DNA of 6,940 nt from an uncultured Treponema sp. GTDB taxonomy: Bacteria > Spirochaetota > Spirochaetia > Treponematales > Treponemataceae. The notes under the pieces are model-generated. The model was not told the origin of the DNA. It worked only from the letters and a program-made list of their open reading frames with translations, and made no database searches. Location of the stretch: the NCBI GenBank assembly GCA_946611835.1, contig CAMOEE010000136.1:1-6940 (forward strand). The letters run 5' to 3'. The number at the start of each line of letters is the position of its first letter. Position 1 is the first letter of the stretch. Shown in pieces: positions 4,950 to 6,940 of this stretch. The position numbers and the translations under genes were made by a program.

Positions 4950-6104
4950 ATGAATTTCACGCTGGAAGAAAACTTAGTTATTAGCCCCGAAGGAAGAATC
5001 ACTGCCGAAAATGCAAGACAGCTCGAAGCTGAGATTCAGGATATCATCAATAAGCATCCGGGGCTTACACCAGTCTTCGATTTGGAGCGGGTAGAATACA
5101 TTTCCAGTGCAGGACTCAGAATGTTCCTTGTTTTCTCAAAACAGTTTGTGGAAAAACTCACAATCCGAAATGTTTCATCCGAAATTTACGAAGTTTTTTC
5201 TGTGACAGGTTTTACTTCCCTGCTGAATGTCAAAAAAAAGCTCAGACAAATATCCGTAGAAGGATGCCCCATTCTTGGCCAGGGGGCTTTTGGCAAAGTT
5301 TACAGAATTGACAGTGAAACAATAGTAAAAGTTTATAATGGCAAAAATTCAAAGGAAGAGATTGATGATGGTCAGGCTCGTGCCAAATATGCCTTGATAC
5401 GAGGTGTCCCGACGGCGATTGCATTTGACCGTGTTCGTGTCGGAGATAATGACGGTGCCGTATTTGAGCTTCTGGATGCAAAAACTTTTCAGGAAATAGT
5501 GTCAGAGCAGCCGGAGCGGCTTGAGGAGATGACAGAGCTTTATTTTCAATTTCTTCGTCAGCTGCATGAATTAACTGCAGAAAAATCTGGAGACTTGGAA
5601 GACGCAAGGAAAATTCATCTGAGATGGCTGGATGGCGTTAGAGGACTTATGCCGGATGAGGTTATTGATGGGCTTTCTTCTCTTATTCGTGCCATGCCGG
5701 AGGATCTTCACATTGTTCATGGTGATTTGCACATGAAAAACCTCATGTTCTGCAACGGCGAGCCGATGGTAATTGACATGGACACCCTGTGCGTTGGAAA
5801 CAAAATTTTTGAGCTGGGCAGGCTTGCAACCTTCTATAAAATCACTGGTGAATTTCACAAAGGCTTTGAGCAGGAATTCTTTAATTTTCCGATAGGAACT
5901 TGCGACTATATTTTTGAAAAGCTTATGGAAATCTATCCTGCCCCAAGGGAGCTGGCAAAACTGATGCTGGTAGGCTACCTTAACATGGCGGAAGTTTTGG
6001 CACACTACTTCAAAAATGAAATTGAAATCAGGAATGCCGTCCTTCAGAAGTGTGCCGGCTTTATGGCCGGGCTTTTGCCCAAGGTAGATTCACTTGTGCT
6101 GTAA
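4950..6104 (+). CDS. STAS domain fused to an APH/choline-kinase-like phosphotransferase
   Basis: This soluble 384-residue protein has two domains. Residues about 1-100 are a STAS (anti-sigma-factor antagonist) domain: the strand PVFDLERVEYISSAGLRMFL (41-60) carries S52/S53 at the position phosphorylated in SpoIIAA-type proteins. Residues about 105-375 are a protein-kinase-fold phosphotransferase. The glycine loop is LGQGAFGKVY (109-118), the probable ATP lysine is K127 in IVKVYNG, the catalytic loop is HGDLHMKNLMF (257-267; D259, N264), and the metal-binding motif is VIDMD (274-278; D276). The kinase half resembles the family I recall as TIGR02172, first defined from Fibrobacter paralogues; I could not check this. 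All core catalytic residues are present, so activity is plausible. The substrate is unknown: it could be a small molecule or a STAS serine. It probably shares an operon with the membrane protein upstream. Confidence 0.88.
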   Translation: MNFTLEENLVISPEGRITAENARQLEAEIQDIINKHPGLTPVFDLERVEYISSAGLRMFLVFSKQFVEKLTIRNVSSEIYEVFSVTGFTSLLNVKKKLRQISVEGCPILGQGAFGKVYRIDSETIVKVYNGKNSKEEIDDGQARAKYALIRGVPTAIAFDRVRVGDNDGAVFELLDAKTFQEIVSEQPERLEEMTELYFQFLRQLHELTAEKSGDLEDARKIHLRWLDGVRGLMPDEVIDGLSSLIRAMPEDLHIVHGDLHMKNLMFCNGEPMVIDMDTLCVGNKIFELGRLATFYKITGEFHKGFEQEFFNFPIGTCDYIFEKLMEIYPAPRELAKLMLVGYLNMAEVLAHYFKNEIEIRNAVLQKCAGFMAGLLPKVDSLVL

Positions 6105-6127
6105 TTCTTCCAGTCTTTTTTCCCCAC

Positions 6128-6161
6128 TTCCAAATTCTTCCGTAATACTTTAAAATAGTAT
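6128..6161 (+). promoter_or_regulatory. Possible promoter with overlapping dyad upstream of the aminotransferase
   Basis: TAAAAT (6151-6156, 5 of 6 to the -10 consensus) lies 17 bp after TTCCAA (6128-6133, a weak -35). A second -10-like TATGAT is at 6159-6164. ATACT (6145-6149) and AGTAT (6157-6161) form a dyad centred on the first -10 box, a plausible position for a repressor such as the nearby AsnC/Lrp protein. The preceding stretch (6105-6141) is strongly pyrimidine-rich, and no terminator follows the kinase gene. Confidence 0.35.
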
Positions 6162-6194
6162 GATTAAAAATGTGTATGTTTTTACGAGGATTTT

Positions 6195-6940
6195 ATGAAC
6201 ACAAGAGAAGATAGACTTTCAAAATCAATGCAGAACATTCCGCCATCAGGAATCCGTAAGTTCTTTGAGATGCTTATCGGTCATGACGATGTAATTTCAC
6301 TTTCTGTCGGTGAGCCAGACTTTCCCACGCCCTGGGTTATCCGCGAGGAAGCCTACTATCATCTTGAAAAAGGTCACACTTCCTACACATCAAACTGGGG
6401 CTTAATCGAGCTCCGGGAAGAAATCGCCAAATATATGGAGCGATACAACCTCTATTACAATCCAAAAAACGAAATCCTTATTACAGTGGGTGCTTCAGAG
6501 GGCGTTGATGCCGTTCTTCGCGCAATTTTGAATCCCGGTGACGAAATCATTGTGGTTCAGCCATGCTATGTAAACTACACACCTCTTGCAGAACTCACCG
6601 GTGCAAAAGTCGTTCCAATCGACACAAGTGTAAACGGTTTCTACCCCACAGCCGAGCAGATTGAAAAGGCCATCACTCCCAAGACAAAGTGCGTCATGAT
6701 GTGCTCGCCCAACAATCCTACGGGAACCATGATTCCAAAGGAAGAGCTTGAAAAAATTGCCAAAGTCGTAGTCAAAAATCAAATCTGGTGTATTTCCGAC
6801 GAAATTTACTGCGAGCTTGCCTATGACGGGGCAGAGCATGTCTCTGTGGGCTCATTCCCAGAAATGAAGGACTATGCGATTATTCTCAACGGCTTCTCAA
6901 AATCTTTTGCTATGACAGGCTGGCGAATCGGCTACATTGC
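6195..6940 (+). CDS. Class I/II PLP-dependent aminotransferase (partial, N-terminal 248 codons)
   Basis: This is a cytosolic fold-type I aminotransferase that moves an amino group between an amino acid and a 2-oxo acid. The reading frame is open to the window edge; the complete family length is about 385-400 residues, so the C-terminal third is missing. Landmarks in order: SVGEPDFPTP near the N-terminus, YTSNWGLIELREEIAKYM, TVGASEGVDAVLRAILNPGD (cofactor phosphate region), QPCYVNYTP, SPNNPTGT, SDEIYCELAYDG, and FSKSFAMTGWRIGY with the PLP-binding lysine at residue 236. This order fits the subgroup that includes PatA/AspC-like enzymes of Firmicutes. Exact substrate (aspartate, alanine, aromatic or another) cannot be decided. 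GAGGA (6186-6190) precedes ATG 6195. The AsnC/Lrp gene upstream is a likely regulator, though two unrelated genes separate them. Confidence 0.93.
   Translation, partial: MNTREDRLSKSMQNIPPSGIRKFFEMLIGHDDVISLSVGEPDFPTPWVIREEAYYHLEKGHTSYTSNWGLIELREEIAKYMERYNLYYNPKNEILITVGASEGVDAVLRAILNPGDEIIVVQPCYVNYTPLAELTGAKVVPIDTSVNGFYPTAEQIEKAITPKTKCVMMCSPNNPTGTMIPKEELEKIAKVVVKNQIWCISDEIYCELAYDGAEHVSVGSFPEMKDYAIILNGFSKSFAMTGWRIGYI

Noticed and set aside
6069..6121. Terminator after the STAS-kinase gene (GGGC-TTTT-GCCC and a later T-run)
   Set aside because: The 4-bp stem lies within the coding region and is more than 30 nt from the T-run at 6113-6121, so they cannot act together.
6495..6839. A 114-codon minus-strand open frame
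   Set aside because: It lies entirely antisense to the aminotransferase, whose conserved motifs on the + strand explain this DNA.
6842..6848. An additional CTCTGTG word inside the aminotransferase gene
   Set aside because: It is a single 7-mer in conserved coding sequence without phased partners or hairpin, so it is expected by chance.

Overview
The window looks like chromosomal DNA of a gut- or rumen-type spirochaete, most likely Treponema-like. This rests on the chemoreceptor's signalling tip (QTNMLAMNAAIEAAHAGE), moderate GC content, an AsnC/Lrp regulator near a class I aminotransferase, and free-standing histidine biosynthesis genes. I infer the lineage from protein style only and cannot confirm it without a search. 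All genes lie on the + strand.

Region 1 (1-1392) is a histidine biosynthesis segment: the 3' end of hisG (ATP phosphoribosyltransferase, long form), then hisB (imidazoleglycerol-phosphate dehydratase). A small AT-rich gene for a GxxExxY-family protein with a PD-(D/E)xK-type core is wedged between them. It is framed by a 15-bp perfect inverted repeat (155-169 and 761-775) that almost exactly fills the space between the hisG stop and the hisB start. Downstream of the gene are two copies of a 75-bp direct repeat (605-679 and 698-772, two mismatches). Each copy contains a 12-bp-stem hairpin and three CTCTGTG units at 9-nt spacing. The layout suggests a small mobile or selfish cassette inserted in the his operon, whose right end now supplies the hisB ribosome-binding site. 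This is the most interesting part of the window.

Region 2 (1393-3737) holds a non-coding junction with a promoter-like -10 box and a hairpin plus T-run, then a 735-aa transmembrane methyl-accepting chemotaxis protein with a dCache sensor, HAMP domain and cytoplasmic signalling domain.

Region 3 (3738-6940) holds an AsnC/Lrp regulator, a multi-pass membrane protein of unknown function, a STAS-phosphotransferase (APH/choline-kinase-like) fusion, and the first 248 codons of a class I PLP aminotransferase that runs off the window. From family knowledge, AsnC/Lrp regulators often sit directly next to such aminotransferases. The membrane protein and the STAS-kinase therefore look like a two-gene unit inserted into, or recruited to, that pair. 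ATACTTT-type motifs occur upstream of both the regulator and the aminotransferase and could be shared operator sites, but this is tentative.

No tRNA, rRNA, CRISPR array, transposase gene or replication origin was seen.
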